Part shown: in pieces, positions 11,437 to 23,255 of the stretch
Position numbering within the stretch: position 1 is the first letter of the stretch
How the letters are laid out: each line of letters opens with the position of its first letter
Assembly: GCA_029891345.1 (NCBI GenBank)
Contig: CM057000.1
Coordinates: 139,050,663 to 139,114,662 of the forward strand
Direction of reading: 5' to 3'
Length of the DNA stretch: 64,000 nt
From: Dryococelus australis
Taxonomy: Eukaryota > Arthropoda > Insecta > Phasmatodea > Phasmatidae
The notes under the pieces: model-generated
Told to the model about the DNA's origin: nothing
What the model saw: only the letters and a program-made list of their open reading frames with translations
The model's database searches: none
Program-made: the position numbers and the translations under genes

Positions 11437-12206
11437 GGTAAAATTACCTGAGAAAAGTAGGGTAATACTCGCAAACTTGTGTGGGAAACATGATTTTCCT
11501 TACGTGTAAGGTAAAATTACCGCACTTTGGAATAAAATTCATGTACATGGTAGTGAAAAATTCCATACATTGATGGGAAAACTACCTTACGACGTGTGGA
11601 TCTCCTAGTTGATCGGTAACTATTTGATAATTCTATAATATATATTTTTACCTTGAAATTTATTTTTATTAGTCATACAAGCTGCCCAAAATGCTCTTTA
11701 TATTTAAGGTAAATTTGTCGCACTCTGGAGTAAAACTCACGTACATAGCAGTGGAAAATACCATAAATGGATGGGAAAATTACATCATGACGCGTGTATC
11801 TCTTCAGCATTGTCTCTACAGCTAAGTGGGAGGACAAGCGAAAGAAACAATCTTGTAACACATTAACATTTCCATTCAATGTCACGTTGTCATCGTGGTG
11901 TAATGAATAGCACTTAGGCATGACGTGATAGAGGTCCATGGTTCGCGCCCATGAACGGTCAAGTGTCGAGGATTTTAAAGTAAAAATTTTGGGTACTATT
12001 CATCAGAAGAAGTAGGTAATAACAAATTAATACTACAAATAACATGTGTGTTTTTATATAAAATTTTACTATACAATATAGTTAATATCAGCTTACTTGT
12101 TATGTAAATTTACTCCACATTTGACAGGTAATTTTACCTTACAAGTAGAGGTAATTAGCTTCCCTTACATGAAAGGTAATTTTACCTGAAAATTTTTTTA
12201 CAGTGT
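11437..12206. mobile_element. Inverted-repeat element with GGTAAAATTACC subterminal repeats
   Basis: The palindrome GGTAAAATTACC and variants recur at 11437, 11511, 12129 and 12174, and the two ends face each other in inverted orientation. The right terminus read inward is ACACTGTAAAAAAATTTTC. A ~98 bp interior segment is directly duplicated (11510-11607 and 11706-11803, both with CATGTACATGGTAGTGAAAA-like cores). A tRNA-like module lies at about 11890-11950. No transposase is seen. The left terminus is approximate. Confidence 0.6.
11888..11956 (+). other. tRNA-like module inside the GGTAAAATTACC element
   Basis: TCGTGGTGTAATGAATAGC resembles a pol III A box and GGTTCGCGCCC a B box about 45 bases downstream. 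The acceptor stem does not pair well, so it is a tRNA relic or SINE head rather than a tRNA gene. A comparable module occurs in the elements at 18438 and 56398. Confidence 0.45.
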
Positions 12207-12907
12207 AGCTCGTGAAGTAGTAATTATCAGCTGTGTGTTTTCACGATTTCGCATCCTGAGATTAATTTTTGATAGTTGACCCTTGAAACTATCGCTTACT
12301 AATAGTCACGGAAACTATTATTGTGAGCCACAAACATGTCGTTCCACGTCATTTATTTCCGCAGTTCGCTTGAGACTACGCTGCGCTGTTTTAGGTAATA
12401 TTTAATATATTTGGTTAGAGATGAATACAAAAATAGATTTACCTTCTAATGTGCGTGAAAATACGTAGTATTTTTGTCCCATATATATGACAATAACGGT
12501 AATTATTACGAAATACATATTTAATGACCGGTAAGAGCATTGGCGGCAATTTTATTTCAGAAATGGTACCCAGCATGGCAGTGATTGATTGAATGTCGTT
12601 TGTTTTTAGTTAGAAGCGTAGTTTACGCCAACACTGATTGCATAATTATTTCAAATGCCGCTTATCCGAGGTGAAGAATAGTAATGTTTATATATGGCTA
12701 TTTTATGTTGCCAAAATAAATTAAGATTTAACACTACTTAGAGATAAATTTTCAAACTAAGTTTATTTTACAATCCAATTGAATATTTAAATTATATTAA
12801 TATGATTTCTGTAGTACGATGATATCCAATCCTAAATGTTGTTGTAAAATATGTCAAACAGTATAACTCGTTGAACTGTAAACGAAATATGTACTTTCAA
12901 TGTCGAC

Positions 12908-12994
<87 letters not shown>

Positions 12995-13390
12995 ATCTCT
13001 CACAATCTAATGTCACTTAATTTGAACTAAGTACGACTCGAGAACTGACTGTTAATCCCAGCGAGCCTCCAGACAAGACACTCATCTTAAGACTGTATCA
13101 CCTGAGACAATTTCAAGACGAAGGCGAGAAAAGACTATTATTACGACCCTATATTATGTCTTGCGATTTTTTCTACTGCGTGATGTGTGTTGTGCGAGAG
13201 TCTGAAGGATAACCTATAGCGAACAATTATTAACTATACTGTTACAAGTTGCATAGGGCTTTATCCCGGTTCGTGAGGGATGGAATTCTTAATGCATAAA
13301 AATAAATAAAATTAATTTCCTAATTTAAGTACAATGGTACAGAAATATAAACAGCTGTTACTTACAAACTACGAGTGTCCATCCTTACTA
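12207..13390. other. Unassigned AT-rich stretch
   Basis: AT-rich unique sequence apart from the (TA)n tract at 12910-12991. No gene recognised. Confidence 0.5.
12910..12991. repeat. (TA)n microsatellite
   Basis: About 80 bases of uninterrupted TA dinucleotide, similar in length to the tract at 4462-4542 but without a MITE beside it. Confidence 0.95.
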
Positions 13391-13815
13391 TAGGCTGTTC
13401 ACTGTAAAATGAGCACTTTTGAAAGTCCGGCTTAAGATCTACTCGTATGCACGTTGCGTCTTCTTCCGCCTTTTGTAAAATTAACATTGTCATGTGCCCC
13501 AATACTTTATTCATACGACGGACAAGGGAAAATTCTAAATTATTACAAAAGAATATATTTAGCAAATATCCTCATTTGAAAACTTCGATACGTTAAAATA
13601 AAAAAAAATGTGAAATTAATAATCTCATTTATCACAAAATGTTGCTTGACGCTTATTATTCGAAATTAATTTATGGAACTAGTTTCCATTCATCGTTAAC
13701 AACTTTACTGGGCGCGCGCCACTCAGTTCGCCCGTTAAAATATATATAAGGCATGAGCAACAATTTTCTTATATTTATTTAATTTAAAAGTGCTCACTTT
13801 ATCGAGAACAACCTT
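13391..13815 (+). mobile_element. TAGGC MITE, long form, copy 4
   Basis: Starts TAGGCTGTTCACTGTAAAAT and ends with the inverted repeat TCGAGAACAACCTT. TA lies at 13389-13390 and 13816-13817. Full long form, with the family interior blocks present. Confidence 0.85.
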
Positions 13816-14024
13816 TAAGACTCGCTGTTCTCTTCAGTGAGTGCTATTCTCACGTAAATATTAATTATAATTAAAGTCATAATCACTCTCTTTATACTAC
13901 CTACAGACACGTAATATCCATTCCTTAGTAACAAATACACCTTCAAAATGACCACTGGCTTATATTTACGTTATCCAAGTGTTCGCCCCTTATGAGACAA
14001 ATCCCATTTTTCAACAGCCCATTA

Positions 14025-15674
14025 AGCTATAGTAATAGTCGCATACTGCACCTGCCGGTCGCTACTCCATCGTACATCGTATCCCAACACCCACAGGTCA
14101 GCTATAGTAATAGTCGCATACGGTACCTGCCGGTCGCTACTCCATCGTACACCGTATCCCAACATCCACAGGTCAGCTATAGTAATAGTCGCATACTGCA
14201 CCTGCCGGTCGCTACTCCATCGTACACCGTATCCCAACACCCACAGGTCAGCTATAGTAATAGTCGCATACTGCACCTGCCGGTCGCTACTCCATCGTAC
14301 ACCGTATCCCAACATCCACAGGTCAGCTATAGTAATAGTCGCATACTGCACCTGCCGGTCGCTACTCCATCGTACATCGTATCCCAACACCCACAGGTCA
14401 GCTATAGTAATAGTCGCATACGGTACCTGCCGGTCGCTACTCCATCGTACATCGTATCCCAACACCCACAGGTCAGCTATAGTAATAGTCGCATACGGTA
14501 CCTGCCGGTCGCTACTCCATCGTACACCGTATCCCAACACCCACAGGTCAGCTATAGTAATAGTCGCATACTGCACCTGCCGGTCGCTACTCCATCGTAC
14601 ACCGTATCCCAACACCCACAGGTCAGCTATAGTAATAGTCGCATACTGCACCTGCCGGTCGCTACTCCATCGTACACCGTATCCCAACACCCACAGGTCA
14701 GCTATAGTAATAGTCGCATACGGTACCTGCCGGTCGCTACTCCATCGTACACCGTATCCCAACATTCACAGGTCAGCTATAGTAATAGTCGCATACGGTA
14801 CCTGCCGGTCGCTACTCCATCGTACACCGTATCCCAACATTCACAGGTCAGCTATAGTAATAGTCGCATACGGTACCTGCCGGTCGCTACTCCATCGTAC
14901 ACCGTATCCCAACATCCACAGGTCAGCTATAGTAATAGTCGCATACTGCACCTGCCGGTCGCTACTCCATCGTACACCGTATCCCAACACCCACAGGTCA
15001 GCTATAGTAATAGTCGCATACTGCACCTGCCGGTCGCTACTCCATCGTACACCGTATCCCAACATCCACAGGTCAGCTATAGTAATAGTCGCATACTGCA
15101 CCTGCCGGTCGCTACTCCATCGTACATCGTATCCCAACACCCACAGGTCAGCTATAGTAATAGTCGCATACGGTACCTGCCGGTCGCTACTCCATCGTAC
15201 ATCGTATCCCAACACCCACAGGTCAGCTATAGTAATAGTCGCATACGGTACCTGCCGGTCGCTACTCCATCGTACATCGTATCCCAACACCCACAGGTCA
15301 GCTATAGTAATAGTCGCATACGGTACCTGCCGGTCGCTACTCCATCGTACACCGTATCCCAACACCCACAGGTCAGCTATAGTAATAGTCGCATACTGCA
15401 CCTGCCGGTCGCTACTCCATCGTACACCGTATCCCAACACCCACAGGTCAGCTATAGTAATAGTCGCATACTGCACCTGCCGGTCGCTACTCCATCGTAC
15501 ACCGTATCCCAACACCCACAGGTCAGCTATAGTAATAGTCGCATACGGTACCTGCCGGTCGCTACTCCATCGTACACCGTATCCCAACATTCACAGGTCA
15601 GCTATAGTAATAGTCGCATACGGTACCTGCCGGTCGCTACTCCATCGTACACCGTATCCCAACATCCACAGGTC
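14025..15674 (+). repeat. 75 bp minisatellite, exactly 22 units
   Basis: The unit AGCTATAGTAATAGTCGCAT... is 75 bases long and repeats 22 times with no length change (1650 bases). Variation is confined to a few linked positions: CTGCAC or CGGTAC, ACATCG or ACACCG, and CACCC, CATCC or CATTC. Because 75 is divisible by three and the unit lacks stops, one plus-strand frame (13992-15752) stays open as 25-residue repeats, and the minus strand is open over most of the array too. Openness on both strands argues for repeat structure, not selection for protein. Not CRISPR: there are no unique spacers. Confidence 0.97.
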
Positions 15675-17040
15675 GCGATATTTATTTTCAACATCGGAGA
15701 GGCAGTAATATTCCGTGTATATACGACTATTTACGTGGGAGTGATAGATTAATATGCAACAGATTGCGTGAGCAACGGTGCCATGTAAATATGCAGAAAA
15801 TTTCACAGCAACACATTTTTTTTTTTTGGCGTTAGTATTAATTATTAGTATAATTATAAACCACCTCTCGTAATACATTCCTGATGCTTTGTAGTCATGA
15901 AACATACACAGGTAGAGAGGAGGACAAAAGAGACCGACAGTCGGGTCATTTTTTGCTACGTGAAATGTGAGTTTGCGTGCATACAATATGAATCATATTT
16001 GCTGCAACATCGCAGCAGCCAAGGAATAATGTCATTAGCAAATTAATCTGTCAAAAGGAAATTGCAATGCGGTATGTGGCTGTGGCAGTGCAGTTGTCCG
16101 GACTATCTCCTCGGGTGAAGGAAGGGGGGGGGGGAACCTCCCCCCTGGGATGAACGCGTTTCCGTCTCCAATTTGGCCGTTGGTCACACCGCGTTGTCCA
16201 CTCGACTGGCGGCGATATTTACAGCCAATCAGGTTCGGCGTACCGAAAAATTCCCCGGGAAGGGTATTTTTTCCCCCTTGGGAAGACGTAATAAACTACC
16301 TGGACTGCGCCGAAACCAACCCACGCCAGTTCATTCTTGGCTTAACATTTCTGCAACATACTACGCACTGCAGCAGTTCAAGTGATATGAAGTTTTGTTT
16401 CATGTTCCTTTCACCGCTAGAAAGAAAATTGGTAAAAATCGGCTGTTGAATTCCATTTAGAATTCACTCAAACTAGTACACAGTCCAGAAATATACACGT
16501 TTGAAAAGGCTTCCATAACTACTTATGCTGTTACTATTGTTATTTATACTAACCAAGTCACTATTTAAAGTTTTGGTCTCATTTCACAGCTCTTTTTACA
16601 AGCCTGAAGAAGACCTGTCCTTTTAAATGTATATAGTTTGCTACAACCCACAGACATGCACCGTACCATTGTGGCTAGGATAATACATTTGTATGCATAC
16701 TTCATATTCCAATAATTTAATTGGAAACAACCGGGCTATACACTTATATTGTAGTGCTTACATTTTGATTTAGTGAAGTTTTATTTCCTGGACAGTAATT
16801 TTCAATTGAAATTTATAATAACTCGCGATTGGCTGTAAAGAGGCGATTGCACTGCAGTCAGTTATGAGAGTTTCAACCTGCTATGAAACGGCTAATACTT
16901 CGTGAATAAATTTTGATAAACAGCGTACTGGACATAGAATTCAAGTGTAATTCACTGATTTTAAAACAAGAAGATGAAGTGAGATTCAGAATGTGGAAAC
17001 AGTACCTAGTTGGAAAAAAAACCGTGTTTTAAAACACAAT
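15675..17040. other. Unassigned stretch
   Basis: No gene recognised. A G-run at 16119-16131 followed by AACCTCCCCCC can form a G/C hairpin. The segment 16150-16330 is more GC-rich and unique. Confidence 0.45.
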
Positions 17041-18366
17041 ATTGTTTGCAGAAATTGCGACACCCAGAAGAAATGGCACGAATGAATCCGAACTCGGAGG
17101 ATGAGTAGAACAGTGTACCAGCAATGAGTGATTACGATTTGCCGAGAGATGGCGTATTCGCAGTCCCAAAGGCGCCCTCTCTTGTGTGACTGGAAAGGTC
17201 AGTGTTACGCCAAGCTCAGTCAGTGAATCCCTCGTCGACGTCAAAAGGCGCCATGTCGCACGCGAGCGAGTTCGAACGGGGCAGGACGATGAGTCTCAGG
17301 GGAACGGCTTTGTCATATCGTGACATTTCGGCTCGTGCAGGGCATGTTGCTACGACTGTGATGCGTGTGTGGAGCCAGTGGATAGAAGAGGGTCGTACAC
17401 AGCGACGAGCGGGTACTGGACCACGCAATGTGATCACAGCACGGGACGACCGCCATCTTGTTCGCATGGCCGTAACGGACCGTACAACCTCGTCCAGAGT
17501 GTTGGCTCGGCACTGGAGCACTGAAACGGGCGTGGACCTGTCTGCGTCGACGGTTGGACGTCGTCTGCTGTCACGCATGCCATGGCGTCGGCTTCTATTG
17601 TCCAGAAACAACAAACGCCTCAAACTGCAATGGACACGTGAACGCCGTCGCTGGCGTGCTGAGTGGCAAGATGTATTGTTTTCGGAAGAGTCCCTCTTCA
17701 ACCTGTCCTACAGCGATGGCCGCATGCGTGTTAGACACTACCGTGGTGACCGCAATCTTGCAGCCTGCATTGTGGAGCGGCATAGCGGACAAACGCCACG
17801 TGCGGGGGTTTGGGCCCCCATTGGATAAAACATGCGATGTCGACTCTTACGCACAGAGAGTAATCTGAACAGCAACCGCTCCATGAGGTAATGCCCCTTC
17901 TTCAGGCAATTCCACATTCCATATTTTAGCAGGACAATGCCTGGCCCACGTGTGGCGAGGAACATGCAAGCCTTCTTCAATGAACGACGAGTACCGCTGC
18001 TTCCATGGCCTGCACGTTCGCCTGACATGTCGCCCGTCGTACATGTCTGGGATTTGGCTGGTCGGTAACATGTTCGTCGTGGACCTCCATCAACAACTGC
18101 TGATGCTTTGTGGACTCGCATACAAACCGCGTGGAGGGAGATTCCCAAAGAACATATCCAGGTCCTCTTTGATTCCATGTCACGACGTTTAGGGTCTCTG
18201 CTCGCAGCACGTAGGGGCTTCACACCATACTGAATTCTCAAGGACAGAGATCATGTACAGTCCTGTAATCGTAATCAATTGTGTATTGTTATGTACTTAA
18301 TAGGGGGTACGAATTTAATTTCACTCAAATGTATCCTCCTTGGTGTGTCATTTTTCACAAACGTTA
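17041..18366 (+). mobile_element. Tc1-like DNA transposon, decayed
   Basis: About 1.33 kb with degenerate terminal inverted repeats: left GTTTGCAGAAATTGCGACAC, right read inward GTTTGTGAAAAATGACACAC. It holds a single Tc1-family transposase frame in the plus direction (17253-18233). Size and layout fit Tc1 elements of arthropods. An AATCAGTG-type element begins about 70 bases further on. Confidence 0.85.
17253..18233 (+). pseudogene. Tc1-family transposase pseudogene
   Basis: The start ATG gives MSHASEFERGRTMSLR, followed by a helix-turn-helix region (RDISARAGHVATTVMRVW) and a second HTH (STVGRRLLSRMPWRR). The catalytic domain has LFSEESLFNLSYSDGR, where Tc1 proteins have SDES, so the first catalytic Asp reads as Glu. 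The conserved CIVERHSGQTP follows, then an in-frame stop at 17826-17828. Downstream, the second catalytic block (AGGACAATGCC, coding QDNA) and the end ARRGFTPY-stop are recognisable, but frameshifts separate them. No active protein can be made. Confidence 0.9.
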
Positions 18367-18437
18367 GTGTACAATCAGATACTCAAAAAGGTACGACATT
18401 TACTTGAAATATTTCAATACATTCTTTTTTCAAAATA

Positions 18438-19411
18438 CACACTAAATTCGAATCAGTGGAAACCACAACTCAAATCAGTGAAAATGGCTCCACTTAGAAT
18501 CAGTGGAAAACCACTGATTGTTTCAGTGAATAAAACTGCGCTGTTTGAATTAGTGACGTGAAACAATTGCACTGATTGAATAAGTGGTAGCCGACTACAG
18601 TGGCGAAGTATATATTGGTTTTATTGAAAGTAGCCAAATAATTACGTGAAATAAACATATTTACGATAGTTAACTATTTATATTGCGCAGTAAATTGTAA
18701 TTTAAAAACTTAAAGTTCTTGGAGGTGGCTAGGATTAAACTCGCACACCTTTGCCACTTCGATTCTGGACCGTTACCATACCTTTTGTGCTACCAAGACA
18801 AATATAAAAATTAGAGGAAAATATATGTCTTATATAATCAAAATCGTGAAGATTTAAATTTAATGTCCTTACTTTTCGTTTTTTGTATGATTGCTACCAT
18901 TAGGATTGTTAAAACGAATAGTATATATGAGTGCACTCTCTAGTATATATGAGTGCACTCTCTTCGCCACATTATATGCAGTCTGAAACTTCAAACAGGG
19001 CGTTGTGATGATTGCATGAAAACGAAATGAAAGACGTAAAAACGGAATGGAAGGCCTAATGTCCATATTACCCCGTAAAAAGGTGTTTTGAAAGACGAAA
19101 CACATTTTCGGAAGTATTTCGTATTGATTTTATAAGTTTATTTCACTTGATACACGTTGTTGAGCTGCCACTTTTAAGCGTTGTCTGACGGCCATTTTTA
19201 CACGCAGTTGAAATGATCCATCAGTCAAAATTAAACCACTGAAAAACAGTGAAAAATGACTGATGAATCAGTGGAAAATATCATTGAAAATAAGCGAAGG
19301 AAAATTTTTTCACTGATTCATCAATTAAATTTACTGAAGTGACTGTTGAATCAGTCAGGTATGGTTGACTGATTGAAACAGTGAAATCCTCGCTGATTCA
19401 CATTTAGAGTG
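18438..19411. mobile_element. Inverted-repeat element with AATCAGTG subterminal repeats, copy A
   Basis: Termini read inward are ACACACTAAATTCGAATCAG (left) and ACACTCTAAATGTGAATCAG (right). Each end carries a cluster of AATCAGTG/CACTGATT motifs, some as palindromes such as TCAGTGGAAAACCACTGA. It matches 56398-57378 in opposite orientation along its whole length (shared blocks include AAAACGAATAGTATATATGA). No transposase. A tRNA-like module sits at about 18722-18803 on the minus strand. A short direct duplication of TATATATGAGTGCACTCTC lies at 18920-18965. Confidence 0.75.
18722..18803 (-). other. tRNA-like module inside element A
   Basis: On the minus strand TTGGTAGCACAAAAGGTATG resembles an A box and GAGTTTAATCCTAGCC a B box. 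The equivalent position of copy B (57008-57080) carries the same module, so it was present before the family spread. It is too degenerate for a working tRNA. Confidence 0.5.
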
Positions 19412-20265
19412 TTAATTGTCTTTCAGAGATGACTTTTGCTGTAATAGAGAGAAATTTATGTAGCGAAAGTACTTTGTAATTTTAATTATTTGCTATAACG
19501 AAGGCTTGGTTAAAACTTCTGACACCCTTCACACAAAAGTATGAACTGTCCTGAACTTTGAATTCTATATCAGATGTAAGGGCACTTGTATACCTCAGCT
19601 GGATATTCATCATCTGAATTTAAAGAGCGACTTCCGGAACAATGCACAGTTTAGTTGAACATAAACCCACTAGTAAATGTGCGTTTGTGTGTAAATACAT
19701 TCACATCTTAAGTATGCGTGTCTGACTTGTACCCTGAATTTCCTATAGCAAATTTGTGTAACAGAATCAACATTGCAAAAAAATAATGATTTGGCTTGTC
19801 ATGAAATAGTCGCAGAGTGTTGTCAAGACATAATAATTTAACACTGCAAAAGAAAATATAATGTGCCACTCATTAGCTATAGAATGCTAGAGTCATTCTT
19901 GCTCGAATTATAAGGCGTAGTCCCATTTAATCAATTAAGAAAGAACAGTACTGTTTTGTTCCGTAAACCTCATTTTAATTATTAAAAGCTTCTGGTACAG
20001 TAAGCAAAGTTATTCACTCGATTCACGTGAAACGAACACAAAAATTATCCAAATAAGTTCTTAGGCTGAACGTTTCATCGACTGAGGTAAAAATAAGGCT
20101 CAATTTTTGCAGTTGCTTTAGTTCCTTTGATGTAATCTTAGCTGGACCTCATCCGATGTTTAAGTAAGGATGTGAGCGACTAGTTGTAATCAAACTGCCA
20201 ATCATAATCCGCCCAAAATGTTGGCACAAACTGAATGACTGTCTGTATTTTTAAAAGTCAAAGAT
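19412..20265. other. Unassigned AT-rich stretch
   Basis: Unique AT-rich sequence, nothing recognised. Confidence 0.5.
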
Positions 20266-20487
20266 TCTATGTATGTAGATAAGCATGTATGCTTGCATAT
20301 TTTTTTCTCTACGAAATTTTACACCGACTGATCTGGGCCAAATTTTGGCAGGGATGCTCTTTAGTATCCAACTTAAAATACCGTGTAGCCCAAAATGGAT
20401 TCCCCATTGGGCCGCAAACCCCTAAAATATGGTCATGTATCTCCCATTGCTTTATCATATCCGGGCAACGCTGAGTAGTTCAGCTAC
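20266..20487 (+). mobile_element. Short Helitron-like element (non-autonomous)
   Basis: The 3' end CCGGGCAACGCTGAG, then a short spacer and CAGCTAC, resembles insect Helitron 3' termini (GC hairpin, then CTRR); here the terminal bases read CTAC and the hairpin is decayed. The interior has the Helitron-typical CACCGACTGATCTGGGCCAA text. The 5' TC near 20266 is tentative. The piggyBac-type MITE begins at the very next base. Confidence 0.5.
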
Positions 20488-20792
20488 TTAACCCTTTCAG
20501 ACCCACTTTAATTTTCAGTTTCTGGTGTTGCAAACAATACAGTTTATGATGCGTGCTGTACATAAGCCGGCACAACTGTTGTATTCCAGTCACAGCCAAT
20601 GGGCTGCGGGCTACAAGGTCCTTATACAGTTATATGAACCAATTATGGCCTAGACCAGTAAGACGGTCTGCTAATTGTTTACCCACAGGTAAGACCATTG
20701 GTCATTGAGCTTTGCAGTGTGCAGTAGAGGCCAAAAATTACCTACACCTACGTAATATACACAAATGTGTACGCCGGGTATGAATGGGTTAA
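20488..20792. mobile_element. piggyBac-type MITE with TTAA target duplication
   Basis: TTAA lies at both ends (20488-20491 and 20789-20792). Inside are inverted repeats CCCTTTCAGACCC (left) and CCCATTCATACCC (right, read inward), identical at 11 of 13 positions. The 297 bp interior codes for nothing. TTAA plus a CCC-starting repeat is the piggyBac superfamily signature. Confidence 0.75.
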
Positions 20793-20957
20793 CTATAACG
20801 GATCTGTGGTTTGAAGTGGTGCATCGAAAACGACACATTCTGGCGATTTTTGCTTCGTCTATCCGTACCTGACGAGGTGTCGTTCCATTGCTTACCAATC
20901 TAAAATATACCAGCCGGTCTCGTTAATTTTCTTATTCGAGAGGCTAAAACTATTGTG

Positions 20958-21195
20958 TAGGCTATTTACGGTAAAGTGAACACTTTTTAAGGCCCTTCCA
21001 ACAGGTATTGACCACTAACAATCATATTTTATTGCAGCTCCAGACGTTAACTTTTATTAGTGGTGAAATGTATAGACTGTGTTCATTAGTCTGATAGCAA
21101 TTTTTGTGTTAAAACGTGACAGGAAGATAGAAATCTAACGAAAAGAAACATTCGGCAGGACCTTAAAAGGTACTCTCTTTACCGTGAATCGCCTA
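20958..21195. mobile_element. TAGGC MITE, short form, copy S1
   Basis: Ends TAGGCTATTTACGGTAAAGT and, read inward from the right, TAGGCGATTCACGGTAAAGA match the TAGGC family, but the ~240 bp interior differs from the long form. TA lies at the right (21196-21197); the left flank reads TG. It pairs with copy S2 at 22799. Confidence 0.75.
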
Positions 21196-22798
21196 TATGC
21201 ATTTTTAGCGTGCTAGAGGATTTTCGTTGTGGTACGAAATAATAGTTTGAAAACTGCATGAAAATGGGCGGAAATGACATTTCACAAATTATTGAACAGA
21301 GTTGTAGGGATTCTGAATGTTGCGTTTTTTTTTTCGCACAACTATAGAAACTGTACGAACTTAATACGTTGGCATTCAGTCAAAAAAAATTTATTAATAT
21401 TATTAAAATGCCACAAAATCTATTTCTAAGAAAATTTTTTATGCTGTTCGACCGTATCACAATGTTTAACATTTGAAAAACAATTTACTGACAAATTAAG
21501 CAGAAATTCAATCAATCCTTATCGTAATTGAACAAAGGATGAGATTTCTAGGAAATTGCAACGTCCCACTCCTATGAAGTCAATTGACAATGTACTAAAC
21601 ACCAAACTAGTGTTAATATATTTTTTTAAATTTTTAATATTTTTACGAATCAAGTTTTTTGTTACAATTGTCATATTTATACTAAAAATAACTGAAAGTT
21701 AAAAAAAAAAAAAATTCTGCTATTATAATTAAGTTATTGTCAACACACCACGAAACCATGACATAACTAAAAAAGAAAAAAAAAAGAGATTCTTTATCAG
21801 CTTTAATTTTCCCGTCTACCTGGAAATGTTTTCCGCGTTTGAGGCCAACAAGCGCAGGAACGATAAGGTTGACACTACTTCGCGCATCAAGTGCGCCATC
21901 GCCTCTAAGCGCAAGGCTATGAAATGACGTACAGTGTTCTCTTCGCACTGCGTGTAGGCCTACCTATGGGACTTCAAGCGTTGACGCTATGATTTTATCG
22001 GTGCGAAGTCTGCAGGAAGATGCAGTGCAGGACCCTTCAGCAGTTTTATGTATATCTGAAGTGTATATTTTGAGATACGACACTTTGAGCCATTTTGGAG
22101 TACAAAAAAAAATATGTTTTTAGTGTGCGTGGCGTCTTGAAAGCACTCAAAAACCATCGTCTGAAGAGTGTGTTATTTTTTGTAGATCAGCAGATTGGAC
22201 GGATGTTTAATAGTTTCGAGGAAAAAACGTGAATTTGAAACACTCTGTAAAGCATTCCAGGCTCCTGGTAGGCGGGAATTGTAAGGGCGAAGGAGTGAGT
22301 GTGTGAGAGAGAGAAAGGCGTAAAGAAACCAACCCGAGTCTTCCTTACTCGAATTGTCCCTTTCTTCGCTCGTCCTCCCTTTGTCTTCCCTCAGCCTCTG
22401 GAGAAGAGGAGGAGGGCGGAGCAAACTCCAGGACAAGACAAATCTCTTGGCGAGAGACACGGAATCCCCACACTATCCGCGACAGGCCACAAGAAACTGT
22501 TTACTGGACAGATCTCTTCCTTCTTTCCAGTCACAACCCTCTAGTTCCTCCCCCGGCGCTTTTCGCCGTCACTCGCTACTCGTTGCTCGCTGTAAAGAGC
22601 ACTTTCGACTGTACAACCTGCATCACAGATCTTGTATTGTAAACATCTCAACAAAAAGTATGTAATGTACGTTAAATAAATCATAGCAGTCAAACGTAAT
22701 CTACGGCACCGATGTAAAACATGTAATTCACAGTGTGTTGTAACCAAAAACAATTCTCCAATATCACAGACAATCAAAACTAAAGAACAACAATATTA
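21196..22798. other. Unassigned stretch with a GC-rich patch
   Basis: AT-rich to 21780. The part at 22260-22640 is GC-richer, with purine/pyrimidine runs, and is open in more than one frame without a recognisable product. No repeat boundary found. Confidence 0.4.
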
Positions 22799-23035
22799 TA
22801 GGCTGTTCGCGGTAAAGTGAGCAATTTTTGAGGCCCTAGTTACTTTTTCCTTAAAGCAATATTTTATTGTTTAACCACTTTTTAAAATATATATTGCAGT
22901 GTAAGTAATAAATACAGTGTGTGCATTCCACCGCACTCGGAAGTTAGCGTTTCAGACTAAAATTAAATATATTTACTGACTCTTATTCAAATTGAGAGGG
23001 CTTTCAAAAGTGTTCACTTGACAGTGAATAGCCTG
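22799..23035. mobile_element. TAGGC MITE, short form, copy S2
   Basis: TA lies at 22797-22798 and 23036-23037. It starts TAGGCTGTTCGCGGTAAAG and ends with the inverted repeat ACAGTGAATAGCCTG. About 237 bp, sharing ends and size with S1. Confidence 0.8.
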
Positions 23036-23059
23036 TAACGTGATGTTGTCTCAGACTAT

Positions 23060-23255
23060 GGAGGGTTTTTTTCTTCCCACTGCAGCTTAGTACCGTGTAT
23101 GGCCTCCATGTGCGTTGTAGAGGTTCCTAACACGCCGAGGCATGCTTGTAATCGTGTGTTGTTGTCATCTGCCAGAAGAAAATCCCATTCCATCTAGGCA
23201 GCATTTATGAGATCTGGAAGTGTTTCTGGGGGTTGTGGACGATTATAAACTGCTG
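23060..23255 (-). pseudogene. Tc1-family transposase C-terminal fragment
   Basis: The minus strand reads YNRPQPPETLPDLINAA, then MEWDFL and a final block ending MEAIHGTK. This corresponds to the region after the third catalytic residue of Tc1 transposases (RPQPP...LxxAxxxEW...). Only this C-terminal part is recognisable; no inverted repeats found. It is distinct from the elements at 17041 and 44713. Confidence 0.6.

Noticed and set aside
14025-15674. CRISPR-like array
   Set aside because: The units are continuous and near identical, with no unique spacers, in a eukaryotic repeat setting.
13992-15752. 586-codon open frame of 25-residue repeats as a secreted or structural repeat protein
   Set aside because: It is open because the 75 bp unit is a multiple of three and lacks stops. 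The minus strand is open too, and variants include non-conservative pairs (LH/RY). No signal peptide or flanking exon is evident.
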